From: Aerobium sp039839275
GTDB taxonomy: Bacteria > Pseudomonadota > Alphaproteobacteria > Rhizobiales > Rhizobiaceae
NCBI RefSeq assembly: GCF_039839275.1
Contig: NZ_JBDOQP010000002.1
Span: 806,001-870,000 of the forward strand
Direction of reading: 5' to 3'
Length of the DNA stretch: 64,000 nucleotides
Shown here: piece by piece, positions 32,322 through 40,298 of the stretch
Position numbering within the stretch: position 1 is the stretch's first letter
Layout of the letters: every line of letters begins with the position of its first letter
The notes under the pieces: model-generated
Seen by the model: only the letters and a program-made list of their open reading frames with translations
Database searches by the model: none
What the model was told of the DNA's origin: nothing
Program-made: the position numbers and the translations under genes

Positions 32322-33251
32322 TTAGCGGGAGCCTTCGAGCTCGCGGCGACGCATTTCCACGACGTTTTCGAAGAAGCTGTGGTCGACGCGCTTGAAGCCC
32401 TGACCTTCGCCGGCCGAGACGTCGACATAGCACTCGTAGTCGGTGTCCTTGAGGTTTTCCATCCACTCGATCGCAATCTGCTTCGGCTCGTCGGCAAGCG
32501 ACTTGCGTACCACCCATGGGCCGTTCGGGATCAGGTTGGATTGCCAGATGATACGCAGATCCTTCATATCGAGAAGATCCTTGTCGACCATCGAACGAAG
32601 CGCGCCGCGCGAGAAGCCTTCCGCCTCCTCGCCAACGCCTGACGTCCAGGTCACGCCGGCATCGTACTGGCCGTTGAGAACGGCGACGACGGCCTGCTCA
32701 TGGCCACCACCGAAACCCGTCGAAGAGAAGTATTCCTCAAGGTTGATCTCCTGCATTTCGAGATCTGCCTTCGGAACGAGGTAGCCCGAGGTCGAGTTTG
32801 GATCGGCGAAGGCGAGCGACTTGCCGCGCATGTCGTCGATGCTCTCGATGCCGGAATCGGCGCGCGTATACATGACGGAATAGTAACCGTCCGAACCGTC
32901 GTTCTCGAGGGCCACGAAGACCGGCTCAACGGCCTCTGGATCCTGGAGGTAGATGCCGGCATAACCCGATGCGCCGAGCTGGGCCGCGTCGAGCTGACCC
33001 GCAACCAGACCCTGCATCACGCCGGCATAGTCGGATGCCGGATAGAGTTCGACCGGGACGCCGAGCTTCTCGCCGAGCTGCTCGACCATGCACTCGTTCT
33101 TGCGCAGGCGATCGGCTTCGTTCTCGCCCCCGAGCAAGCCGATGCGGAAAGCGGGGAGGTCGGACTTCCAGTCCTGGGCGAGCGCCGGAGTGGCGAGAGC
33201 CGAAACGGCGATTGCCGCGGCGGCGGTCGTGCGGGTCAGAAGAGCAAACAT
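32322..33251 (-). CDS. phnD: Phosphonate ABC transporter substrate-binding protein PhnD
   Basis: A 309-residue periplasmic protein. The signal peptide MFALLTRTTAAAAIAVSALA... cleaves near ALAQ/DWKSDLP. The mature part has the PhnD-like fold pattern, including FRIGLLGGENEADRLRKNECM and VMYTRADSGIESIDDMRGKSLAFADPNSTSGY, the phosphonate-binding segment. I chose ATG 33251, which has GGAG 9 bases upstream; the longer reading adds only four residues. A Pho-box-like array lies in the 162 bases before the gene, which suggests a separate phosphate-controlled promoter for phnDCEE. Confidence 0.88.
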   Translation of the reverse strand: MFALLTRTTAAAAIAVSALATPALAQDWKSDLPAFRIGLLGGENEADRLRKNECMVEQLGEKLGVPVELYPASDYAGVMQGLVAGQLDAAQLGASGYAGIYLQDPEAVEPVFVALENDGSDGYYSVMYTRADSGIESIDDMRGKSLAFADPNSTSGYLVPKADLEMQEINLEEYFSSTGFGGGHEQAVVAVLNGQYDAGVTWTSGVGEEAEGFSRGALRSMVDKDLLDMKDLRIIWQSNLIPNGPWVVRKSLADEPKQIAIEWMENLKDTDYECYVDVSAGEGQGFKRVDHSFFENVVEMRRRELEGSR

Positions 33252-33330
33252 GAAAGGCTCCATTCGCTACAAAGAGGAAACTTGTGAGACGCGGCCGGAT
33301 GCTTTTCCGACCTGCCGGGAGCGAGCCCTA

Positions 33331-33378
33331 ATGACCTTTCGCGACAATGGGATTACGCTTTTGCCAAGCTTTTGTGAC
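33331..33378 (-). promoter_or_regulatory. Weak Pho-box-like array upstream of phnD
   Basis: ATGAC (33331), GCGAC (33341), ATTAC (33352) and GTGAC (33374) occur at 10-, 11- and 22-base steps, which is the phase of PhoB half-sites (CTGTCAT on the - strand). Only two of the four match well, so this is a tentative call. The position, about 80-125 bases before phnD, suits a promoter. Confidence 0.3.
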
Positions 33379-33413
33379 GGTCCACGACGTTGCGTGGCAA
33401 AGATGCCCAATCG

Positions 33414-34040
33414 TCAGGCAGACGCCTGATTTTCGTACTTTTCCAGGAACGCTTCTGCCGAGAGCGAACGGAAATCGTCGAGCCCGGCGCGAAGACGCGC
33501 GTGGTCCCAGTCCCACCAGGCGAGCGCCATGAACCTCTCGGCAATCGCGGCCGGGAAGCGCTCGCGGATCGGACGGGCGGGAACGCCGCCGACAATGGTG
33601 TAGGGCGCGACGTCCTTGGACACCACCGCGCCGGCACCCACGACCGCGCCGTCGCCGACCGATACCCCGGGCAGGACGGTCGAGCCATGGCCGAACCATG
33701 TGTCATGACCGATCGTCACGGCGTTGGAGCGCCGCCAGCCGAAGAATTCCTGCTCCATGTCGGCGTCGTCCCAATAGCTCGCCGCCCGATAGGTGAAATG
33801 ATGCAGCGTGGCGCGCCAGGTCGGGTGGTTGGTCGCGTTGATACGAACGGCAGCGGCGATGTTAGAAAACTTGCCGATGGTGGCGCACCAGATGTCGCTG
33901 TCCTGCATGACGTATGAATAGTCGCCGAGCGTGGTTTCCTTGACCCGGGCGCGATCGGCCACCTCTGTCCAGCGGCCGAGTGTGCTGCCGGCGACATCCG
34001 CCGTCGGATGAATGGTTGGTTCTTCGGCAAGCCTGGTCAT
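33414..34040 (-). CDS. Phosphonate-associated hexapeptide acetyltransferase (TIGR03308-like)
   Basis: A 208-residue left-handed beta-helix acyltransferase of the DapH/chloramphenicol acetyltransferase type. The hexapeptide repeats and the catalytic-type histidine region (NATNHPTWRATLHHFTYRA) are visible, with VTIGHDTWFGHGSTVLPGVSVGDGAVVGAGAVVSKDV towards the end. Members are found inside C-P lyase operons that lack phnO. PhnO acetylates aminoalkylphosphonates to make them C-P lyase substrates, and this protein may do the same, which is inferred. It overlaps phnL by four bases. Confidence 0.8.
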   Translation of the reverse strand: MTRLAEEPTIHPTADVAGSTLGRWTEVADRARVKETTLGDYSYVMQDSDIWCATIGKFSNIAAAVRINATNHPTWRATLHHFTYRAASYWDDADMEQEFFGWRRSNAVTIGHDTWFGHGSTVLPGVSVGDGAVVGAGAVVSKDVAPYTIVGGVPARPIRERFPAAIAERFMALAWWDWDHARLRAGLDDFRSLSAEAFLEKYENQASA

Positions 34041-34741
34041 GCGGCCTTCCTCGGTGCGAATGCGGTTACGTCGATGACGACATCGGCCACAGCCTCACGC
34101 ACATCGGCATCGTGGAAGATGCCCAGTAGCGCCACGCCGGCCTGCTTCTTCTCGGCGATCATGCCGATGACGACTTCGCGGTTCCTGGCGTCGAGTGACG
34201 CGGTCGGTTCGTCGAGAAGCAGGATCGGGTGGTTGGTGATGAAGCCGCGCGCGATGTTCACGCGCTGCTGCTCGCCGCCGGAGAAGGTGGCCGGCGGCAG
34301 CGACCAAAGGCGCTCGGGCAGGTTGAGGCGCGCCAGCAATGCGGCAGCCTGCGCGCCAGCGGCCTCGGGCGTTTCGCCACGCGCAAGCAAAGGCTCAGCG
34401 ACGACGTCGATCGCCCTTACGCGCGGCACGACGCGCAGGAACTGGCTGACATAGCCGATCGTCTCGCGGCGAATGCCGAGCACGGTCCGTGGGCTGGCTG
34501 TCGCGACGTCGACCAGCGTGTCGCGATGCTGCACGATGATCTGGCCCGTCTCGGCTGCATAATTGCCGTAGAGCATCTTGAGGATCGAGCTCTTGCCCGC
34601 GCCCGACGGGCCGCCAAGCACGGCACACTGGCCGGCCTTGAGCGCGAAAGACACGTTCTCGACCACCGGCAGCCGGATGCCACCCTGAAGATGCATGGTG
34701 AAGGTCTTGGCGAGTTCGGAAACCACGAGTGGCGTCGGCAT
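34037..34741 (-). CDS. phnL: C-P lyase system ATP-binding protein PhnL
   Basis: A 234-residue ABC-type ATPase: Walker A GGPSGAGKSS, signature FSGGEQQRVNIARGF, Walker B ILLLDEPTASLD. In E. coli PhnL and PhnK associate with the PhnGHIJ core rather than with a transporter. ATG 34741 is used here. A GTG at 34747 overlapping the phnK stop (GTGA) is equally possible and adds two residues. Confidence 0.88.
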   Translation of the reverse strand: MPTPLVVSELAKTFTMHLQGGIRLPVVENVSFALKAGQCAVLGGPSGAGKSSILKMLYGNYAAETGQIIVQHRDTLVDVATASPRTVLGIRRETIGYVSQFLRVVPRVRAIDVVAEPLLARGETPEAAGAQAAALLARLNLPERLWSLPPATFSGGEQQRVNIARGFITNHPILLLDEPTASLDARNREVVIGMIAEKKQAGVALLGIFHDADVREAVADVVIDVTAFAPRKAA

Positions 34742-34743
34742 GA

Positions 34744-35529
34744 TCACACCTGCAGGATCGAGGAGACGAGGAGTTGGGTGTAGGGCGCCTGGGGATCGTC
34801 CAGCACCCGGTCTGTCAGGCCGTGTTCGACGACGCGGCCATCCTTCATCACCATCATGCGATGCGAGATCAGGCGCGCGACGGCGAGATCGTGCGTCACC
34901 ACGATCGCCGACAGGCCAAGGTCGGCGACCAGCCCGCGCAACAGGTCGAGCAGCCGCGCCTGTACCGAAACGTCGAGACCGCCGGTCGGCTCGTCCATGA
35001 ATACCAGCCGCGGATGCGTGACGAGGTTGCGCGCGATCTGGAGCCGCTGGCGCATGCCGCCGGAAAATGCGCGCGGTTCGTCATCGACGCGATCCTCGGC
35101 GATCTCGACACGGCCCAGCCAGTCGATCGCCGTGCTGCGGATATTGCCGTAGTGCCGGTCACCGACTGCCATCAGGCGCTCGCTGACATTGGCGCCAGCA
35201 GAGACCGTCATGCGCAGTCCGTCAGCGGGGTTCTGGTGCACGAAGCCCCAATCCGTGCGCATCAGGAAACGCCGTTCGGCCTCGCCAAGGCGATAGATGT
35301 CGCGGAACGAGCCGTCACGCATATGGTAGGAAACCGATCCGGAGGACGGCATCAGACGCGTCGACAGGCAGTTCAGCAGCGTCGTCTTGCCGGAGCCGGA
35401 CTCGCCGACGATTGCCAGCACCTCGCCGGGCCACAATTCGAAGGCCACATTCTCGCAGCCGATGCGCGATCCGTAGAATTTCGACAGGCCCGCGACCTTG
35501 AGAAGAGGTTCGTTGTTGTCCTGGGTCAT
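34744..35529 (-). CDS. phnK: C-P lyase system ATP-binding protein PhnK
   Basis: A 261-residue ABC ATPase closely resembling oligopeptide-type ATPases: Walker A GESGSGKTT, signature FSGGMRQRLQIARNL, Walker B LVFMDEPTGGLD. PhnK binds the PhnJ subunits of the C-P lyase core complex. I chose ATG 35529 (MTQDNNEPLLKVAGLSKFYG), the family start; codons further upstream are not conserved. It lies 37 bases after phnJ. Confidence 0.9.
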   Translation of the reverse strand: MTQDNNEPLLKVAGLSKFYGSRIGCENVAFELWPGEVLAIVGESGSGKTTLLNCLSTRLMPSSGSVSYHMRDGSFRDIYRLGEAERRFLMRTDWGFVHQNPADGLRMTVSAGANVSERLMAVGDRHYGNIRSTAIDWLGRVEIAEDRVDDEPRAFSGGMRQRLQIARNLVTHPRLVFMDEPTGGLDVSVQARLLDLLRGLVADLGLSAIVVTHDLAVARLISHRMMVMKDGRVVEHGLTDRVLDDPQAPYTQLLVSSILQV

Positions 35530-35566
35530 CGTCCTGTCTCCCCGGCCTGCCAGCGTTGCGCTCTTC

Positions 35567-36472
35567 TCATCGGACGTTCCCTCCCTGTGCTGGCGGCTGG
35601 TTCCCACCACTGCTGGCATCGCGCTGTTCCTCGCAATGGTCTGTATCCGAGCAGACGAACATGCGGCCGCCGCGATCGTCGAGGATCACCTCGTCGAGAT
35701 AGACGCCCTTCGAGCCGCACAGGGCACAGGGCTCGGTGAAGCTCTGGATCTCGAACGGGTGGTCCTCGAAATCGAGGCTGACGACGTCGGTGAACGGCGG
35801 CAGCGCGTAGATGCGCTTCTCGCGGCCGGCGCCGAAGAGCTGCAAGGCGGGCGACATGTGCATCTTCGGGTTGTCGAATTTGGGCGTTGGCGACGGATCC
35901 ATCACATAGCGCCCCTCCACCTTGACCGGATAAGCATAGGAGGTGGCGATGCGCCCGTGCTTGGCGATGTCCTCGTAGAGCTTGACGTGCATGAGACCGT
36001 ATTCCTCGAGCGCATGCATCTTGCGGGTCTCCGTCTCGCGCGGTTCGAGGAAGCGCAGCGGCTCGGGGATCGGCACCTGGTAGACCAGTACCTGCCCGGC
36101 CTGCAGAGGCGTCTCCGGAATGCGATGGCGCGTCTGGATGATGGTAGCGTCGAGCGTGTGCGTGGTGACCGCGACCTTGGCCACCTTCTCGAAGAAGGCG
36201 CGTATCGAGACGGCGTTGGTGGTGTCGTCGGCTCCCTGGTCGATGACCTTGAGCACATCGTCCGGACCAATGATCGATGCGGTCACCTGCACGCCGCCGG
36301 TTCCCCAGCCATAGGGCATCGGCATCTCGCGGCTGGCAAACGGTACCTGGTAGCCGGGTATGGCGATGGCCTTGAGGATGGCGCGCCGGATCATGCGCTT
36401 CGTCTGCTCGTCGAGATAGGCGAAGTTGTAGGCGGCGATCGACGCCGTGGATGATGCAACACTAACGGCCAT
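35567..36472 (-). CDS. phnJ: Carbon-phosphorus lyase PhnJ (radical SAM)
   Basis: A 301-residue protein with the conserved cysteines C249, C252, C274 and C280 (PCALC and VCSDTDHC), which hold the [4Fe-4S] cluster and the active-site thiol in the non-classical PhnJ arrangement. It cleaves the C-P bond of ribose 1-alkylphosphonate 5-phosphate, releasing the alkane and the cyclic ribose phosphate. The N-terminus MAVSVASSTASIAAYNFAYL is typical. A 150-base gap separates it from phnI upstream, unlike the tight junctions elsewhere in the operon, and that gap holds a small ORF on the other strand. Confidence 0.92.
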   Translation of the reverse strand: MAVSVASSTASIAAYNFAYLDEQTKRMIRRAILKAIAIPGYQVPFASREMPMPYGWGTGGVQVTASIIGPDDVLKVIDQGADDTTNAVSIRAFFEKVAKVAVTTHTLDATIIQTRHRIPETPLQAGQVLVYQVPIPEPLRFLEPRETETRKMHALEEYGLMHVKLYEDIAKHGRIATSYAYPVKVEGRYVMDPSPTPKFDNPKMHMSPALQLFGAGREKRIYALPPFTDVVSLDFEDHPFEIQSFTEPCALCGSKGVYLDEVILDDRGGRMFVCSDTDHCEEQRDASSGGNQPPAQGGNVR

Positions 36473-36503
36473 GGGGCGTTTTCCCTGCTGAAAGGAGATC
36501 GAA

Positions 36504-36617
36504 ATGGACCTTGTCGTGATCCCGGTCATTCTGGCCTTGTTGCTGACGGCCTATCTCATCTATCGAGGCTATGCGGCCCGCGCGCGTGGACAAAAGACGC
36601 CGGACCAGGAGCTCTGA
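36504..36617 (+). CDS. 37-residue single-pass membrane microprotein, antisense in the phnI-phnJ gap
   Basis: An ORF of 37 codons from ATG 36504 to TGA 36617, preceded by AAAGGAG with ideal spacing (5 bases after the GGAG core). The peptide begins MDLVVIPVILALLLTAYLIY, one strong membrane helix, followed by a basic stretch (RGYAARARGQK) and the acidic end TPDQEL, so an N-out/C-in single-pass protein is likely. It is contained completely in the non-coding gap between phnI and phnJ, on the opposite strand to the operon. It loosely resembles KdpF-type small subunits in shape only. No neighbour on the + strand is close, and I see no obvious promoter. Expression is unproven. Confidence 0.5.
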   Translation: MDLVVIPVILALLLTAYLIYRGYAARARGQKTPDQEL

Positions 36618-36622
36618 GCCAC

Positions 36623-37720
36623 TCATTCGGCCGCCTCCCTCTCTTCTGATTCGCCTTCGGCGGGAGCGGCACGCATGCGCCGGACCAGATCCAGCTCCGC
36701 CTGGAAGTCGACGTAGTGCGGCAGCTTGAGGTGCTCGACGAAGCCTGTCGCCTGGACGTTGTCCGAGTGCGAGATGACGAACTCCTCGTCCTGCGCCGGC
36801 GCAACACGGTCCTCGCCGAATTCGCCGGCGCGCAGGGCGCGGTCGCAGAGCGACATCGCCATCGCCTTGCGCTCCGACTGACCGAAGACCAGACCATAGC
36901 CCCGCGTGAACTGCGGCGGCACCTTGGACGAACCCTTGAACTGGTTGACCATCTGGCATTCCGTGACCCGGATGGTCCCGAGGGGCACCGCGAACTCCAG
37001 TTCCGGAACCTCCAGTTCCAGCTCCACCTCGCCGATGCGCACTTCGCCAACGAAAGGATGCGACCGGCCATAGCCGCGCTGCGTCGAATAGGCGAGCGCG
37101 AGAAGGAACCCTTCGTCGCCGCGCGCCAGCGACTGGAGGCGCGTATCGCGCTCCATCGGAAATTCGAGTGGCTCGCGCGTGATGTCGCCGGCGCGGTGAT
37201 CCTGCGGCAGCTTTCCATCGGGCTCGATAAGGCCCTCTTGCGCAAGAATTTCGGAGACCCGCATGACCGGCTGGGCAGGCGTATCGCGCCGCTCCGCTTC
37301 CTGCACCGGCGCGTCGCCGGCGAGTTCGGGATCGAGCAGGCGGTGGGTGTAGTCGAATGTCGGTCCCAGCAGCTGGCCACCCGGCAGGTCCTTGTAGGTG
37401 GCGGAGACCCGGCGTTCCACGCGCATGTCGCCGGTTTCGACAGGACGCGTCGAGCCGAACCGCGGCAGCGTGGTGCGATAGGCACGCAGGATGAAGATCG
37501 CCTCGATCATGTCGCCGCGCGCCTGCTTGATCGCCAGCGCCGCCAGTTCGGGATCGTAAAGTGACCCCTCCGCCATGACACGATCGACCGCCAGCGCAAG
37601 CTGCTCGACGATCTGCTCGAGACCCAGCGCAGGCACGTCACGGTCGCCACGTCGACGGTCCGCGAGAAGCCGGTGTGCGTTCGCGATGGCGGCTTCGCCA
37701 CCCTTGACGGCAACATACAT
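36623..37720 (-). CDS. phnI: C-P lyase core subunit PhnI
   Basis: A 365-residue protein starting MYVAVKGGEAAIANAHRLL, as in all PhnI proteins. Conserved segments include QIVEQLALAVDRVMAEGSLYDPELAALAIKQARGD and GYGRSHPFVGEVRIGEVE. PhnI catalyses the first committed step, displacing adenine from ATP with phosphonate, together with PhnG, PhnH and PhnL. It follows phnH by two bases. Confidence 0.92.
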   Translation of the reverse strand: MYVAVKGGEAAIANAHRLLADRRRGDRDVPALGLEQIVEQLALAVDRVMAEGSLYDPELAALAIKQARGDMIEAIFILRAYRTTLPRFGSTRPVETGDMRVERRVSATYKDLPGGQLLGPTFDYTHRLLDPELAGDAPVQEAERRDTPAQPVMRVSEILAQEGLIEPDGKLPQDHRAGDITREPLEFPMERDTRLQSLARGDEGFLLALAYSTQRGYGRSHPFVGEVRIGEVELELEVPELEFAVPLGTIRVTECQMVNQFKGSSKVPPQFTRGYGLVFGQSERKAMAMSLCDRALRAGEFGEDRVAPAQDEEFVISHSDNVQATGFVEHLKLPHYVDFQAELDLVRRMRAAPAEGESEEREAAE

Positions 37721-37722
37721 GG

Positions 37723-38328
37723 TCAGAGCTCCTTCGGCGTGATGCGGGTTGTGCGCGGCAGGCAGGCGATGGCCCCGGGAGCAGCCAGGATCAGGTCCAC
37801 ACCGCGCGGGAACCGGGCATTGTTCTGGCGCCACTGCTCGACGAAATGCCGCGGCATCGAGGTCGGCGCGAGATGGGCGACCGTCTCGATGCCCGGCCCT
37901 TCTAGGATCAAGCCCGGTCCATCAGTCAGGCTTTCCACCTGCAGGATGAGCGTGACGGAGCGGTCCGGATAGTCCTGCGTTCCCTGCGCGAAATTTTCGA
38001 GCGCGATGAGCCCGGCGGGTTCCGCGACGAGAGCGAAATGGGCGTCGGCGGGCGTGTGCGCCAGCGGCGCGCCGGAATGGAACCCCAGCCACGACAGCAC
38101 AGGTTCCGCTGCTCGCAAGCTGGCATCCAGCCATACCGGCGTGTCGTGGTCGCAGAGCGTCAGGGCCACGGCGGCAGCGGTTGCCAAAAGTGGCAGCGGC
38201 GGTTTCGACGTTCCGACAAGGGACATCACCTTGCCGGGCTCCGCCATCGCGCCCATGACCACCCGGAACGTCTCCTGGGCGTCGATTACCGGTGAGGCGA
38301 AACCGCCTTCGATCGCATGTGCAAGCAT
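37723..38328 (-). CDS. phnH: C-P lyase core subunit PhnH
   Basis: A 201-residue protein with the PhnH fold (related to PLP transferases but lacking PLP). It carries GGFASPVIDAQETFRVVMGAMAEPGKVMSL at the N-terminus and RFPRGVDLILAAPGAIACLPRTTRI at the C-terminus. It is needed with PhnG and PhnI for ribosyl-phosphonate formation. ATG 38328 overlaps the phnG stop (ATGA). Confidence 0.9.
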   Translation of the reverse strand: MLAHAIEGGFASPVIDAQETFRVVMGAMAEPGKVMSLVGTSKPPLPLLATAAAVALTLCDHDTPVWLDASLRAAEPVLSWLGFHSGAPLAHTPADAHFALVAEPAGLIALENFAQGTQDYPDRSVTLILQVESLTDGPGLILEGPGIETVAHLAPTSMPRHFVEQWRQNNARFPRGVDLILAAPGAIACLPRTTRITPKEL

Positions 38329-38792
38329 CAGTCTTCTCCCCGTACCATGGTGAAGAATTCGACCTTGGTGGCCGCAGTCTCCGCGCGCTGGCGCTCGCGC
38401 GCTTCGTCGAGCGCAACGCGTAGTGGCGCAAGCACACGTGCCTCGATCTCCGCGGCATCGCCCGGCCGCTGAAGGACCGCGTCGATGGTGGCTGCAAGCA
38501 CGGCCTTGTCGCCATCGCGACCGAGCGCATAGGAATGGCCGATCTCGCCGGTGCCGAGCCTGACCGTCGCGCGGGTCACTGTGGCCTCGCCGAGATTGAA
38601 CGCATCGCCGCCACCGCCGATACGTCCGCGAACCATCACCAGCCCCGTCTCGGGTCCGCGCACGGTCTCGCTGGTGATGTCCGGCTCGGCCGCAGCCCAC
38701 AACCTAGCCAGTTCGGCGGCCGGGGCGTGAGCCATCACCGCCATCGCGGCCTTCCGTTGCGCATTGAGGCCACTGCGATCCGCCTGCCGCAT
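38328..38792 (-). CDS. phnG: C-P lyase core subunit PhnG
   Basis: A 154-residue protein matching PhnG, with R-x-A-x-MAVMAHA near the N-terminus and FNLGEATVTRATVRLGTGEIGHSYALGRDGDKA in the middle. It is the first gene of the phosphonate operon. Its ribosome-binding site AAGGAG lies directly next to the putative PhnF operator, so repressor binding could block both transcription and ribosome access. Confidence 0.9.
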   Translation of the reverse strand: MRQADRSGLNAQRKAAMAVMAHAPAAELARLWAAAEPDITSETVRGPETGLVMVRGRIGGGGDAFNLGEATVTRATVRLGTGEIGHSYALGRDGDKAVLAATIDAVLQRPGDAAEIEARVLAPLRVALDEARERQRAETAATKVEFFTMVRGED

Positions 38793-38806
38793 TCTTGATC
38801 TCCTTG

Positions 38807-38826
38807 TTGTCTATTTATCTAGACAA
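38807..38826. promoter_or_regulatory. Putative PhnF operator
   Basis: TTGTCTATTTATCTAGACAA is an inverted repeat with perfect 7-base arms (38807-38813 and 38820-38826) in the 100-base region between divergent phnG and phnF. It lies 14 bases before phnG and in AT-rich DNA likely to hold both promoters. GntR/HutC-type repressors such as PhnF bind GTCTAGAC-like palindromes, so this is the best candidate site. Confidence 0.55.
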
Positions 38827-38892
38827 ATATACAAATATTGGTTTAGGGTTAGCCTGCATATGTGACCTGATGATGACAGGCGGGGCAGTACC

Positions 38893-39630
38893 ATGGAAAA
38901 CAGGGCAGCAACGATGGAGCGCGGCAGCGGCGTTGCCCTGTGGCGACAGATCGCCGACCTCATTCGCCAGGGCATCGCCGAAGGGCAGTTTCCGGAAACC
39001 GGACGACTGCCGCCGGAAGTGTCCCTGGCGGAACGCTATGGCGTCAACCGGCACACCGTGCGCGGCGCCATCGCGGCGCTGGTGCAGGAAGGCGTGCTGC
39101 GGGCCGAGCAGGGCCGCGGAACATTCGTGGAGCGGGCGCCACGCATCTCCTATGCGGTGGGCCGGCGCACACGCTTTTCCGACAACCTCGAAGGGCAGGC
39201 GCGCGAGACACGGGGCCGCCTCCTAGCTTCGTCTACCGAAACCGCCAATGCACGCCTGGCAAGGGCGCTGGAACTCGATCCCGGCGCGGCGTTGCTGAGG
39301 CTCGACGTGGTCAGCGAAGCGGATCGCCGGCCCTTGTCACGCGCGACGCATTGGTTCGATGCAGAACGCTTTCCGGCCATGGCAGAAAGATATGTTGATA
39401 CGGGATCGATCACCGCGGCGTTCGCGGCCCACGGAGTAGCCGATTACCTGCGCCGCTCGACGATCGTTTCGGCGCGCCATGCCGACGGTCAGGCGCTGGC
39501 GGAACTGAGATTGTCGCCAGGCGCGATCGTGCTTTCCACCGTCTCCGTCAACGAGGACCTCGCGGGCCATGCGATCCAGTTCTCGGAGTCGCTATTTGCG
39601 GCCGACCGTGTGGAACTCGCGGTCGGCTGA
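38893..39630 (+). CDS. phnF: PhnF, GntR/HutC-family regulator of phosphonate genes
   Basis: A 245-residue regulator with an N-terminal winged helix (LWRQIADLIRQGIAEGQFPETGRLPPEVSLAERYGVNRHTVRGAI, about residues 17-60) and a UbiC-like (UTRA) ligand-binding domain from about 90 to 240. It is divergent from phnG, the normal position of PhnF, and probably represses the phn operon. An internal ATG seven codons later is an alternative start. Its stop lies 4 bases from the convergent btaB stop. Confidence 0.87.
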   Translation: MENRAATMERGSGVALWRQIADLIRQGIAEGQFPETGRLPPEVSLAERYGVNRHTVRGAIAALVQEGVLRAEQGRGTFVERAPRISYAVGRRTRFSDNLEGQARETRGRLLASSTETANARLARALELDPGAALLRLDVVSEADRRPLSRATHWFDAERFPAMAERYVDTGSITAAFAAHGVADYLRRSTIVSARHADGQALAELRLSPGAIVLSTVSVNEDLAGHAIQFSESLFAADRVELAVG

Positions 39631-39634
39631 CGCC

Positions 39635-40294
39635 TCACGTCCTGCGGATGATCGAGATCCAGGAGAATCCACGATGCAGCCGCCTGTCCTCGCTGGTGCC
39701 GCCGATGGCGCGGGCGACCTCGCCTGCAACGTCGAAGAGATCGGCGCGCGGCGTCACATGATACCAGCGCAGCCACGTATACATGGCCGACTTCGTCATC
39801 GGAGGAAGTCCCGCCATGTCGCCAAACTCGGCAATGTGCATCTCGCCGCCGGGCGCCAGCCTGCGCGCCGCCTCGGTAATGACCTGGCGCCATTGCGGGA
39901 TCATCGAAACGGCATAGGACATGAAGATGCGGTCGTAGCTGTCATGACCGAAGGTCCTGGCAGGATCGAAGGTCACCGCGTCGGCCCAGGCGAGGCGCAC
40001 ACGGCTGCGCAACCCGGCGCGCGCGATCGCGCTTCCGGCAGCGGCCAGCATCTCGCGCGAGATGTCGACGCCATGGAAATCCACCTGGGGATAGCGGCGC
40101 GCGGCGTGCACGAGATTGCGGCCGGTGCCACAGCCGATCTCGAGTGCCCGACCACCGGCCGGCGGCTCCAGTCCTGCAAGCATCGGATCTCGCGCGACAA
40201 GGTAATATTTGCGGGTGGCGTCGTAGAAGCCGAAGCGGCGCTGCCAGCGATAGACGCGATCCATCAAGGCGCCGTGTTCAACCGTGCCGTCCAT
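39635..40294 (-). CDS. btaB: SAM methyltransferase BtaB (betaine lipid DGTS synthesis)
   Basis: A 219-residue class I methyltransferase with SAM motif GRALEIGCGTGRN at residues 48-60 and post-motif VDFHGVDIS. In Rhodobacter sphaeroides and Sinorhizobium BtaB methylates the amino group of diacylglyceryl-homoserine three times to give the betaine lipid DGTS. It lies 4 bases after btaA, and that adjacency is the main reason for the specific assignment. Confidence 0.86.
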   Translation of the reverse strand: MDGTVEHGALMDRVYRWQRRFGFYDATRKYYLVARDPMLAGLEPPAGGRALEIGCGTGRNLVHAARRYPQVDFHGVDISREMLAAAGSAIARAGLRSRVRLAWADAVTFDPARTFGHDSYDRIFMSYAVSMIPQWRQVITEAARRLAPGGEMHIAEFGDMAGLPPMTKSAMYTWLRWYHVTPRADLFDVAGEVARAIGGTSEDRRLHRGFSWISIIRRT

Positions 40295-40298
40295 CGCT

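Noticed and set aside
36504..36617. Identification of the small ORF as KdpF
   Set aside because: It shares size and topology only, and no kdpABC genes are nearby; I report it as an unassigned microprotein.
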